Source: Blattamonas nauphoetae
Lineage: Eukaryota; Preaxostyla; Oxymonadida
Assembly (NCBI GenBank): GCA_033064195.1
Contig: JARBJD010000031.1
Coordinates: 186,001 to 250,000 of the forward strand
Length of the DNA stretch: 64,000 nt
Direction: 5' to 3'
Part shown: positions 34,953-44,478 of the stretch, piece by piece
Layout: each line of letters begins with the position of its first letter
Position numbering within the stretch: position 1 is the first letter of the stretch
Notes under the pieces: generated by a model
The model's database searches: none
What the model was told of the DNA's origin: nothing
What the model saw: the letters and a program-made list of their open reading frames with translations, nothing else
Made by a program: the position numbers and the translations under genes

Positions 34953-36502
34953 TTAATCCGAACGGAATTCGCGTAGAATAAACTCGGCAAAGACATCTCC
35001 GATAAGAGCTTGTTGTTCCGGTATGTTTGTCTGTGAATGTGTATGCTGAGTGATAGTTAGGAACCGTTGTCGTAGTCGACGAAGCTCGTTGAGAGTGAAG
35101 TGCCGAGGAAGAATGAACTAGGAGAGTTGAAGATGAAATGAACAGACTCTTTGTGTGCAGTGAGGGAGTTGGATTGAATCACCAGCAATGCACACACGTT
35201 GGGCATCAATGATTGACGTCACGATCGATTGAGTAATGAGCCCGTACTGATACAGCGTTGAAGACGGGGCCGATGTTTGCTGGATGAACGAGGAATAAGA
35301 TGAGAATGAGGTTAAGAGGTTTTGAAAATAAGAAAAAAGGCATGAAAAGAGAGCAATGATCGTCAGTTCATACGCGAAGTGTGGATTGTGGAGGTGTGAG
35401 GCCAATGGTGTGGAAGAGCGCATTCTCGATCAATGAAAATGGGATAACGTTCTTCATCCGTTCTTCAATCTCGACATCACTCTCGGTTGCATATAATTTG
35501 GCCTGATCTTCGTCCCATTCCTCCTGATCTTCGTCGTTGTCGGCAACCAAATGTGATCGTCTCTTTTCCAGATATTCATTCCTTTGGCGTTCTAATTTTT
35601 GGACTTGTTTCAACCCCTCACTCCATACTCCAACATCTTCACCTTCAATATCATCTATATCGTCTTCTTCCTTCACAAACGGTGAGTGTTCGTCGACGGG
35701 ATTCTGAAGCAAGAGACTTAAATTTTCTTTCAGAGTGTTTCCTTCAGAATCTGTATTCTTACCACCAAGAAGGAAGAATTCATCATAAACTTCGGGATTT
35801 GCACAACGAATCTCGAATAGTGGTCGTTCCCAATGATTGTCCTGATTCGGCACTTCAAGACGGCTGGTCAAATCCAAAAACCTGAAAACATCAAGAAAAG
35901 AGAGAGTCAAACAGGGATGGAGGATAATTGTTGAGAGTACGTCCTTCCGCATCGTTCCATTTGTACGATTCCAGAAGAGGAACATTACAATAGATCTATT
36001 GTTTTAAGAAAGAGAAACAAGAGTACAAACGAGTGCATATGTTGTTAAGAATTGTCGGGCTATGCAGAAGAGTTCATATCGCACACCCCTGATGTAGTTG
36101 AGTGAATCACAGATGCAAATCGTTGATGTGGATGCTGCAGGTTGAGTTGGCTTTGCTTTTTGGCTAAAAGTGACAGATGATGGTGTTGCAGCTTGTTTAG
36201 TTGTACCTGGTGTCGATAACGCTTGATAAACAGCAGTTTTGAGTGAAGAGCGAAGATTCATTTCCCCGTAGTTATCTTGGATGTGAATGTGGAAAAAAGA
36301 GGAAAATAGGATGAAAAGTCACAAGTATGAAGGTACATTCAAGTATTTTCAAACCTTGGTATGATTCGGCTTTGTTTAAGCTAAGAGACTCTTCATTCAC
36401 GATTATGACATGATGGTTCCTCGATGTGAAATATTCTGCTAAATAGTTGGCTACTGTGGTCTTCCCTGAGGCAGGAGGACCACAGATCAGGAGTAGTGGC
36501 AT
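34953..36502 (-). CDS. KTI12: KTI12, Elongator regulatory protein
   Basis: P-loop protein that binds Elongator and is needed for wobble-uridine tRNA modification; related to the tRNA-Sec kinase PSTK. Evidence: MPLLLICGPPASGKTTVANYL (Walker A), HHVIIVNEESL, the KTI12 hallmark DSLNYIRGVRYELFCIAR, then RLEVPNQDNHWERPLFEI, and the C-terminal tRNA-binding region STLYQYGLITQSIVTSI with LPRHFTLNELRRLRQRF. Six exons: introns 36276-36354, 35996-36030, 35882-35912 (31 bases), 35280-35373 and 35118-35147 (30 bases). Phases close to give 426 aa. An acidic linker (about residues 185-225) is the only unusual stretch. Confidence 0.93.
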
Positions 36503-36799
36503 TGAAAAGATCAACCCTCAACAGAAATTTTCTGTTGACTTGAAGGGTTCATGCTCAGGCGAATTACGACAATATTCGAGAGAATCCGTGATGAACCACA
36601 GATGGAATAACTATCTGTCTGAGAATGAAAACAATCTGCTTCTCATTCAGAGAACTGGGTGGGATGGATTGTCCAAATATTTAATAAAAAATCCGTAAAG
36701 AAATGAACAAAATCATCGTTGTAACGGGAATGATAAAGACAAAATGCAAAATCAAGAGAAATGTGAAGTGTTCTTCGTTAAAAATAGGAGAATGAATGC

Positions 36800-37571
36800 T
36801 CATGTTTCTTCTCCAGAGCTAGGAAGAGGTGAAGGGGATTCTGGAGTTTGTTCAGGATTTAGGAGAGATAGAAGTGGAAGAACTGATTCTTTGATTGAAT
36901 GAAGTTGTTCGGTAATTTCCTTGGCTTGCTTATCCTGATCTGCAATAATCGAATTTCCATCAGAAATTTGTGAATGAAAATTCTTCTTTTCTCGGATTAA
37001 TCTGCGAAAGGAATGTAATTAGGACCAAAAAGATGAGACTGTTTTCGTTCTGCTTTTTCATGTTCGATACTAGTTTGGGTGAACTTAATGACATCTGTTT
37101 CGATGAGAGAGCGCGATTTGTCGGCATCAGTGGAGTTGAGAATGTCGAACGGTGTTGCAAGTTGGAGTTTGTCTTCTGGGAAACTGAAAAGTCAGAAGAA
37201 CAGTTGATGGACAAAAATTATATTCAAACTTGTATTGTCTATACTGCCGAATGTCATCTTCTGTTTTCTTGAACGCATAAAGAACACTCTGAAGCTGATT
37301 ATTCGCTTTGTCAAACGCATTCTTTGCTTCATCCAACGCAGAAGTAAATTCTTGGTCGAGATCCCGAGACTGAAAATATGCCTCCGTAATGATCATCCCA
37401 AGTTGTTCTTGGTCAGAGATGTGACTTTGAATAGAATTCTAAAAATCAAGAGTGAAGAATGAGAAGATTGATGTGAGGAAGAGAAACCTGGTCCCCTGAT
37501 TCTTTTCGAATTGAAAGGACGGCATCAACGGATGATGTAATCTCTGCAAATACCGAGTTCAGCTCTTCCAT
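36800..37571 (-). CDS. Coiled-coil protein, 213 aa
   Basis: Four exons (introns 37439-37487, 37184-37229 and 36991-37025) joined in phase. The product is almost wholly helical, with heptad-like spacing through FDKANNQLQSVLYAFKKTE and ADQDKQAKEITEQLHSIKES. A less helical hinge (NFPEDKLQLATPFDILNS) lies between the two coils, and the Pro/Ser-rich end is PESPSPLPSSGEET. It looks like a small structural subunit of a complex (kinetochore, THO or adaptor type), but I cannot assign one. No membrane or signal segment. Its start codon is 53 bases from that of the divergent membrane-protein gene. Confidence 0.65.
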
Positions 37572-37624
37572 GGTCAACCAACGTAATTTCCACTCAGTAA
37601 AACCACCCTTTTTATTTCTTTCCG
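37572..37624. promoter_or_regulatory. 53-bp divergent promoter region
   Basis: Only 53 bases separate the start codons of the coiled-coil gene (minus) and the polytopic membrane protein (plus), so both transcripts must start within or very near it. It contains an oligo-T run near the plus-strand gene. No known element is recognised. Confidence 0.4.
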
Positions 37625-40375
37625 ATGCTCGTCTACTATCTAGCAGGCATCTTCCTTGTTCTTTTCGTGGATTTTTCTGCTTTTGGTGGTGTTATCACCA
37701 GAGAACTCACACAGATTCAACCTTCAGATGTTGATTCTCAGAGAAAATGCCCTGTAAATCCTCTCTCATTTGTTAAGCGACTCCCTCCCCTCACTCAACT
37801 TATCCCAGATTGTGTGAATTTAACATTCTGTAGTGCTGCTTTTGACGATCAGATTCAAATCAATCACTGTTTTAACCTCACCATCCCAGATTTATCATCA
37901 TCAGACATCCTCCTTCCCATATCTCAGCCATCTCTGCTTGAAATCCGAAATCAATCCTCTCATTGCAATCCAGTTTCCGTTGAAACTGTTTCCATTGAGT
38001 TGAATCAAATCCCAATCCTTCTTATCGTTACTTTCATTCTCTTGGGACAATCATTCTTCATCTACCACTCTTTTCGCATGACCTCGAAACTGTCGATTAT
38101 TTCCTCGAACAAACTCATCCTCATCGGAACTTTACCGCTCCTGATTCCTCTCATCATGATCTCCTTCGCCTTATTTTCTCTCACCTACCAACTTCCTGAA
38201 CTCCTTTCAAACCCATCAACCATCGTCCCTCATCTTCTCTCTACCGCCAAAACATGCATAATGTCGTCATTGAAATCCTTTCTGGGATTCTTTGAAGCCA
38301 TATTCCACCTCCTCGTCAACTTCCGATTCTCATTCGAAGCCCTCTCTGGCATTGTTTCAAAAGCATTCTCAAATATATCCATCTTTTTCTCGTTTCTCTC
38401 ATCGACCCTTTTTCAAACAACACCAGATTATTCAACAGTTCCCTCTCTCTTCCCGTCCATCGGCCTCGTCACACTCATTGTTCTCCCATTCCTCCACCAG
38501 AAGGATCCAATCAACACTCTCTCGTTTTTCATGGCACTTATTGTCCTTCCTTTGTTTTATTCCGAAATCACGCGTTTCGGGTTCCTATTTGAGCAACAGC
38601 TGCTCTCCTTTAGGGACAACACTCCTCTGGCCTCGATATCCAGTTCAAATCTGCTTGTAGTCCTTCTAACTCTTCTTATGGTCCTTTCCATTTGCATTCC
38701 TAAGCAGACGCTGCGATCTGTGGGATATTCCACTGTACTCTTCACATTCTCCCATTTCTTCTTTGGCTTCTTCTCTCATCTGGCTTTTTCACGCGCATGG
38801 CTCTCTATTTCTGTTTATCTGTGGATTCTCTCCTTCGTATCTGGAATCTCAAAGTTATTGTCACAGCTCAACCAGCTCCTCATCAGACAAGAACCACACG
38901 CCGAAGAAGAGTCCATTCCGCTCCTCACACGACCTCTTATCACTTCAATCACCATGTCTCTCTGTTCTGTTCTTATTCTCGCTCTCTTCTTCTACTCCCC
39001 ACCACCAGAATCTGTCGATTCACTTCTGATTCACTTCCCACTCTCCCTTCACTCAAACGAGGAGCAGACAACACTCCTCGTTTCCTTTCAAACCTTCGCT
39101 GTTCCTCTCTTCCTTGTCATCTTCTTTGCTCTCTCCTGCCATCCCCAACAGTCACGTTCCTATCGCGTGTCTCTCTTCACCTCGCTCACAAACGCCATTG
39201 TCGCGTTTCTTGTCTGCCTCTCGTCTCTCCTCGGGCTAGCCAAGTCCCACCCTCACATCAACAGCGACATTCTCCCTCAGCTCACCATTCCACTCAACTC
39301 AAATCATTTCGGCGTGTTCGCTCTTCCCATCTCGAACACAACTCCCCACACCGGCTTCTCAGTCAGCACTCGCATGCTCGTCAACATCGCTTTGACCATC
39401 CTCTTCCTCGCGATTGTGACTGTGCAGTCTGCAGACCAGACCCCACCCACAGCTGTCTCCCTCTTTCCACTCTACAGCACCCTCGTCTTCGCCGTGTTCT
39501 CTTCTCTCTCCCCAAGCATCCTCTCCGAACTCAGCGATCACCCTCGAATCACGTCGCCCTTCTTCTTTCTTCCCCAAATCGCTCCTCCACAGTTCACAAA
39601 CACACTCTTCGCTTTCCTCTCCTCCCTCCGCCTCCCTTCCTTCCTCTCCCTCACCGTCTCCCTCTTCGTCACCTATTCTGTCCTCTACACTCTCGTCTCC
39701 CTCGTTTCTTATCTCACCAGCCATCTCTCCATCCGACTCGCACCAAAAGAAGACACCGCAACTGCCTCGGAAGAAGCACACACAGACGTCCTCCCCAACC
39801 ACTTCTCCCTCTCCTCTCTGGGCCTGCAGAGCACACCCCCAGCTCGACCTCGCAGCAGCTCCCTCCAACGCGAGGACGAGCCAGCCGAGCCAGTCTACCC
39901 GTTCGAAGTGAACCCCGAGTATTCTGCCATCCTGAAGGGATACTCCAAGCGACGCTCGAGATTCAACAACCAGAGTTTCCATGGCTCTCCTCTCAGCGCG
40001 GCCTCCTCGCCCCTCTCCGTCCAGTCCCATCCAGCGCAGATCACGTCATCGTTCGTTCCGCGAACATTCGTGTCGCCAATTGTGATGCATGCGGCAGGGT
40101 CATCGTCACCCTTCGGACACCCGTCCACACCGCAGTTTGCATCCACTCCAACTCTCCCTCCGTCCTTCTCTCCTCAACCCGCTCAGACATTCTCCCAATC
40201 GACGTCGCCTCACACCTTCCTCTCGTCTCCTTTCAATTCCTTCGCAAACTCGCCTACGCAACATCTCATGTTTGGACAACAGCCGTCATTTCATAATCCT
40301 TCTCTCAATTCAATCCACACTCCAACGTTTAATTACGAAGTGGAAGAAGAGAGAATGCTTCGTGATGATGATTGA
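37625..40375 (+). CDS. Polytopic membrane protein, 916 aa
   Basis: Single exon. A signal-like first helix (YYLAGIFLVLFVDFSAFGG) is followed by a Cys-containing, Asn-glycosylation-rich ectodomain (about residues 25-130, several N-x-S/T sites). Then come at least twelve hydrophobic helices (for example IPILLIVTFILLGQSFFIY, LLVVLLTLLMVLSICI, SLCSVLILALFFY) and a cytosolic Pro/Ser/Thr/Phe-rich tail from about residue 720. A loop carries acidic residues (PHAEEESIPLLTRP, a dileucine-type sorting signal). I recognise no transporter or receptor family. The 3' half is markedly more GC-rich than the 5' half, which also produces a 499-codon open frame in another register at 38797-40296. Confidence 0.75.
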   Translation: MLVYYLAGIFLVLFVDFSAFGGVITRELTQIQPSDVDSQRKCPVNPLSFVKRLPPLTQLIPDCVNLTFCSAAFDDQIQINHCFNLTIPDLSSSDILLPISQPSLLEIRNQSSHCNPVSVETVSIELNQIPILLIVTFILLGQSFFIYHSFRMTSKLSIISSNKLILIGTLPLLIPLIMISFALFSLTYQLPELLSNPSTIVPHLLSTAKTCIMSSLKSFLGFFEAIFHLLVNFRFSFEALSGIVSKAFSNISIFFSFLSSTLFQTTPDYSTVPSLFPSIGLVTLIVLPFLHQKDPINTLSFFMALIVLPLFYSEITRFGFLFEQQLLSFRDNTPLASISSSNLLVVLLTLLMVLSICIPKQTLRSVGYSTVLFTFSHFFFGFFSHLAFSRAWLSISVYLWILSFVSGISKLLSQLNQLLIRQEPHAEEESIPLLTRPLITSITMSLCSVLILALFFYSPPPESVDSLLIHFPLSLHSNEEQTTLLVSFQTFAVPLFLVIFFALSCHPQQSRSYRVSLFTSLTNAIVAFLVCLSSLLGLAKSHPHINSDILPQLTIPLNSNHFGVFALPISNTTPHTGFSVSTRMLVNIALTILFLAIVTVQSADQTPPTAVSLFPLYSTLVFAVFSSLSPSILSELSDHPRITSPFFFLPQIAPPQFTNTLFAFLSSLRLPSFLSLTVSLFVTYSVLYTLVSLVSYLTSHLSIRLAPKEDTATASEEAHTDVLPNHFSLSSLGLQSTPPARPRSSSLQREDEPAEPVYPFEVNPEYSAILKGYSKRRSRFNNQSFHGSPLSAASSPLSVQSHPAQITSSFVPRTFVSPIVMHAAGSSSPFGHPSTPQFASTPTLPPSFSPQPAQTFSQSTSPHTFLSSPFNSFANSPTQHLMFGQQPSFHNPSLNSIHTPTFNYEVEEERMLRDDD

Positions 40376-40520
40376 TTCACTCCTCTTAATTTCTCTTTTT
40401 TTGTTGAATCATTTCACAAATACGTTCTGATGTCACATATAATCCCAAAGACTTGATTTCTCTCGAAGAATCTGTCGTGAATAATCAGAATTCAATGATC
40501 AATCCCCTTTCCTGAAAACA

Positions 40521-43274
40521 ATGTTCGTCTGGCTTACTTCATGCTTGTTAGTCAGAGTACAAGCTCGTATTTTCGGCTCTTTTTGTGCTTATTCTCCCTT
40601 CTTTATCTCTAGAGCTTCCTGATTTCTTTGATTTACGCCTTAAATATGCACATTGTAAGTCTTTTCATTCTCCTGGGGATATGGGTATGCTACACTCTGT
40701 CACTCACTCTTTTTCGTGATATTTCTCAATTTATTATTGTTTCTGATCTTTTGTAGGTTCGTGCAAGGCTGGATGGGCATTTTCGGCATCTAGCATGATT
40801 TCAGATAAACTCTGTAGTATGATCGTTTTTCTCGAAGTAAATGGTTTCCATTTGTCCTTATTGTGGATAGTCAATGGAACTACCAACCAACTCATGTCAC
40901 CTGAGGATCTTCTCCAATGTGACACTGGCAGCTCCGCTTGCTCAAGAGGTGATCTTTACTCAGCCTTAAGTTATGTAAAGACTAATGGTATCTCGCTTTT
41001 TCTATCATTTTGGAAGGAATTGTGCCGGTCCAATGTAAATCGTATCGAGGAAGTGTCGAACGAAGATGTACAGCTCAGTGTGATGACAACAGCTCGATAT
41101 CTACAAAAATTGTTTGTTATTCGTATTTTTATTGTGCCCAGCGCTTTGGAATCGAAGATTTTTGGTACGTTAAGCTCGATAAAACTCAAAAAGACGATGA
41201 GAAACACACACTTCTCGAGAAAACAATCAAACAAGAGATTACTACATATGGCAGTGTATCTGGAAGTTACCGAGTATCTCTTATCGTTATTTTCCACATT
41301 GCCTCAGGTGACAGATCGGCTAGAATCGTTTATGACCAATCCCCTATACCAAACAGAAGTCTATTCTCCTGACTTCATGGTGGCTCGTGTGCCATATTTC
41401 TTCCGTTTTCAATTATGAACTCTCTACGTATAGTGTATCCTTCGGGAAAACCAGCCTTTAAACGATACGATTATATGAAACTCGTTGGGTGGGGACAGAT
41501 TAACTCTTCTCAGCTTTCGTATGTGTCTGGAGCCACCTCGTCATCAACACAGCTTCCAGAACATCGGATGATCAAATTTTGGATTATCCAGCAGTTCATG
41601 AGCAATTGGGGAGAAGATACCTTCATCCGTGTGGAAATGATGACAACAGAGCTTAAAACTGAGGCTGATCTCGTCAACTGCTACGTTCCTGCTGATACTG
41701 ACCCATGCTCCGCTGATTCATCGGGTTCACTCTCCTTCCAATGCCGTGCATGCTCAGAACGCTCCGTCACCACATCAAACTCCCCACACCAAGTTCCCCC
41801 TCCCCTCCCCCTCTCCCACAGATATCACCACCGCACAACCCCACCCAACATCACCCTCCCCGCCTCCAACACAAACACAAAGTGTGGTTACTGCCTCTCC
41901 ACAGAGACGTGTGTCTCGATTGAAGAAACGCCGGTCTCCACTGGCGCTGTCAAGGTCTCCACCAAAAGCGGCCTCTGCTCCGTCCTCGTTGTCAACCCGT
42001 CTGTCTCCACCAACACCATCGAGCCTGGCTCAGGTGTGGGAGTGGTAGCAAAGCAATGCCCCGTGGACGATTGCAAACAGTTCTCCAACTCGCCCATTGC
42101 GTGTGTTCGTCATCCCGGCTGTGGGTACTGCTCGGCCTCTCGGATGTGTCTGAAGGGGGACGACAAAGACGACAACAGGGCTTCCAGCTGTCCACCAACA
42201 GCGTGGATCCACTCAACAACCGACTTCTTCTCCGAACACACGTGCACGCTGGCCACAACAAAAGAGCAGTGTCTGGAGAAGATCTCGACGCTGTTCAACA
42301 ATGGACGGCACAAGTGCGGGTGGTGCGAGTCGACCCAGTCGTGCCTCGAAGTGAATTGGATGCTAGAAACGACAGTTTCTGAGAGTCTCGCCTCGTCAAA
42401 CGTGGACTTCTCGGATCAATCGGAGGACAGACAGAGAGTACTACAGCAGCAGTTCCTCAGAGAAAGCAGCCTGATCAACGGGAGGACACGGGAAGTACAG
42501 AAGATGATCGAAGGAGGACACGCCAAGCCTCTCCAATACACCTCCGACCTCAGCCGACCCAACGCTAACATTATCCTTGAACGGCCGCGAGTCGGACGAT
42601 GCCCATCCGCCTTCTTCACCTCCAACATCTCTCTCACCGTCTCCACTCCGTCCCAATGCTCCGACCTGGGCAGTCTGAATGCCTGTCAACAATCAACGAG
42701 CATCCTCTCAACGAAAGCCGCCTGTGAGTGGGTGCTGAAATCCAGTGTGGACGATCTGGTGTTGCTGGAGTCAGGCGGAGGGTTCTGCCAGAACAAGACG
42801 GGCGGGGCTCCTCTTCCCACGTACGACGATGAGACATACTGCAACAGTCTGTCATGCGCCGCGTGCAGATTCGAGCTGACATCAACGAAGAGGTGCATGT
42901 GGTGTGAGTCAGCCTCTTCCTGCATTGCTGCAATGAACAACGGATCGGGACTGATTCCAGCCGTCACAATGTGCACGGAACCAATCTCCCGAGCATCTGA
43001 TCTCGTCTGCACCGACTGCTCCTCCTCTGCGACTTGTCAGAAGTGCACACAAAATGCTGGTTGTGCCTGGTACTCCGAAGAGCGCCTGTGCAAAACACTG
43101 GATGAGGTCTCTGCCTCGTCTCGCACACAGCGGAACACGAATGCTGAAGACGCCATCACAGCAATTCTGAAATGCCCGCACCTCACGTACAACACTGTCT
43201 CTGCCCATACTGTCAAAACACCCTTGGTATCACTTGTCTTGCTTTTATGTATCTCTTTCGGTTTGTTTGTTTGA
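40521..43274 (+). CDS. Membrane-anchored cathepsin-like pseudoprotease with PSI-like modules
   Basis: About 813 aa, eight exons (introns 40567-40612, 40685-40756, 40817-40870, 40988-41016, 41112-41141, 41274-41307, 41387-41433). Signal peptide MFVWLTSCLLVRVQA leads straight into a papain/cathepsin B fold without a propeptide: LPDFFDLRL, MGSCKAGWAFSAS, INGTTNQLMSPEDLLQCD, YDYMKLVGWGQ, FWIIQQFMSNWGED. In the aligned positions the catalytic Cys is Gly45, the oxyanion Gln is Met39, the catalytic His is Asp213 and the Asn is Gln253/254. It should therefore be inactive. After a Pro/Thr-rich linker come Cys-rich modules of PSI type (CGYCLSTETC near 350, CGYCSASRMC near 429, CGWCESTQSC near 494, CMWCESASSC near 688, CAWYSEERLC near 742). 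A terminal hydrophobic stretch from about 791 suits a membrane or GPI anchor. Likely a surface binding protein. Confidence 0.85.
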
Positions 43275-43279
43275 CTTTA

Positions 43280-43708
43280 TCACATCGTTCGAGCCGGGAA
43301 GAGCGTTTTTATGGTAGACTTCTTGATTCCTGAATAGATTCTATTCGTCTTGCCTGATCTTTCTTCGAGGATTGTTTTTTCATAAAGTAACATCATCCAA
43401 TTGGCCAAAAATTTTAGAAAACTTGCACCCATGTCATAGGTCGCAATATTGGATGGTGATTGATAATTTGACAAAATTATGACATAAAACAGGAATAGAG
43501 ACCGAAATAAGTAAGAAGTGATGTTGTTCCTACTCACGACGAGGTAAATGGGTGATGTTTGATTTTTCTTGTCAAGTTTCCTCGCTATCGTCCCTGAATT
43601 ACGACCCTCCGATGGCGTCAAATGAAGAATCTGGGGAGTTTGTATCCATTGAATTCTCTTTTTAGAATCTTTTCTCCTTTTATCCTCTCCACGCCGCCAA
43701 CCAATCAT
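43280..43708 (-). CDS. Possible small membrane protein (weak)
   Basis: A 142-codon open frame that is not a shadow of any other gene, ending five bases from the stop of the pseudoprotease gene. It has one hydrophobic helix (SLFLFYVIILSNY), an amphipathic segment and a basic end. A good donor (gtgagt) inside it suggests that, if real, it may be spliced differently. No homology is recognised; it may be chance. Confidence 0.25.
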   Translation of the reverse strand: MIGWRRGEDKRRKDSKKRIQWIQTPQILHLTPSEGRNSGTIARKLDKKNQTSPIYLVVSRNNITSYLFRSLFLFYVIILSNYQSPSNIATYDMGASFLKFLANWMMLLYEKTILEERSGKTNRIYSGIKKSTIKTLFPARTM

Positions 43709-44478
43709 CTTCCATAAAAACTCTTATGTGTGCATATTCTATTTCGTCACTTCTTCCTGCGCTTAAACCTGTAATTATTCTTCCACTGTCATGTTTGTTG
43801 ACCCAGATCACGGTGAATCGTGACAAAACTTGCTTGATTTTGGTGGTCATCCCATGAAAGTAGACAAAACTGTACAACAACAACCTAAATGGTAGAACAT
43901 GGATAAATGAGTCAAACTAGCAGGACACACCATTTTTTATGGATCAATATCTCATCTTTGTTAAATCGTGCGTAAAGACTGGAACACACATTTTCTCGCT
44001 GAAAAGGCCAAACAGTACTAAAATATGAAAGAGGAAGAATATACACATGATGGAAGCGAAGTGAATGTGGAAGAGAGTCACAGAGGACCACTCAATACGA
44101 CAAGAGAGGTGCGATCACACGAACCCGCACTTCATTCTATACTTTTTTAAAACGATTGAATTCAAGTAAATGAGACAAATTGTGTCACAGTGAAGCGGTT
44201 TTTTTACAAGAACACTTTTTGTCCTCTAGGACATAAAAAGCCCGAAATGCAAGTTTTCAAAAATTTTTGGCCAATTTGAGACCACTACGAAGAGACTGGT
44301 CTCCCTCTGGGATGGTTTTACCTTCTTCATTGAGGAAACTGACAGTAAAGAGAAGTAAGTGTTCGAATTCGAGAATTGATGTGAGAAAAATGTGAGCAAA
44401 TATCGCTCGGGCACAGAACAGCGTGTTGTGGCGAGATGCGAAATGAAGGAAACTAAAAATTTCTCAACTGAAGAACCA
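43709..44478. other. Intergenic, no gene seen
   Basis: About 770 AT-rich bases between the convergent pseudoprotease and beta-helix genes. No convincing frame, tRNA or repeat. A short ATG-led frame (MEDDWLAA) at about 43709-43733 could be a first exon of the weak minus-strand frame. Otherwise it is presumably 3' UTR. Confidence 0.4.

Noticed and set aside
39359-40030. Gly/Glu-rich antisense frame of 223 codons
   Set aside because: Antisense to Ser/Pro/Leu codons of the membrane protein; no start context and no homology.
38797-40296. 499-codon plus-strand frame overlapping the polytopic membrane protein
   Set aside because: The product is Arg/His/Pro/Ser-rich, typical of a shifted frame over Ser/Leu/Phe codons. 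The membrane-protein frame has signal, spans and a clear start and stop.
43550-43640. Tiny gene from a 12-base intron near ATG GAT ACA AAC
   Set aside because: A 12-base intron is below any plausible splicing limit and the peptide has no homology.
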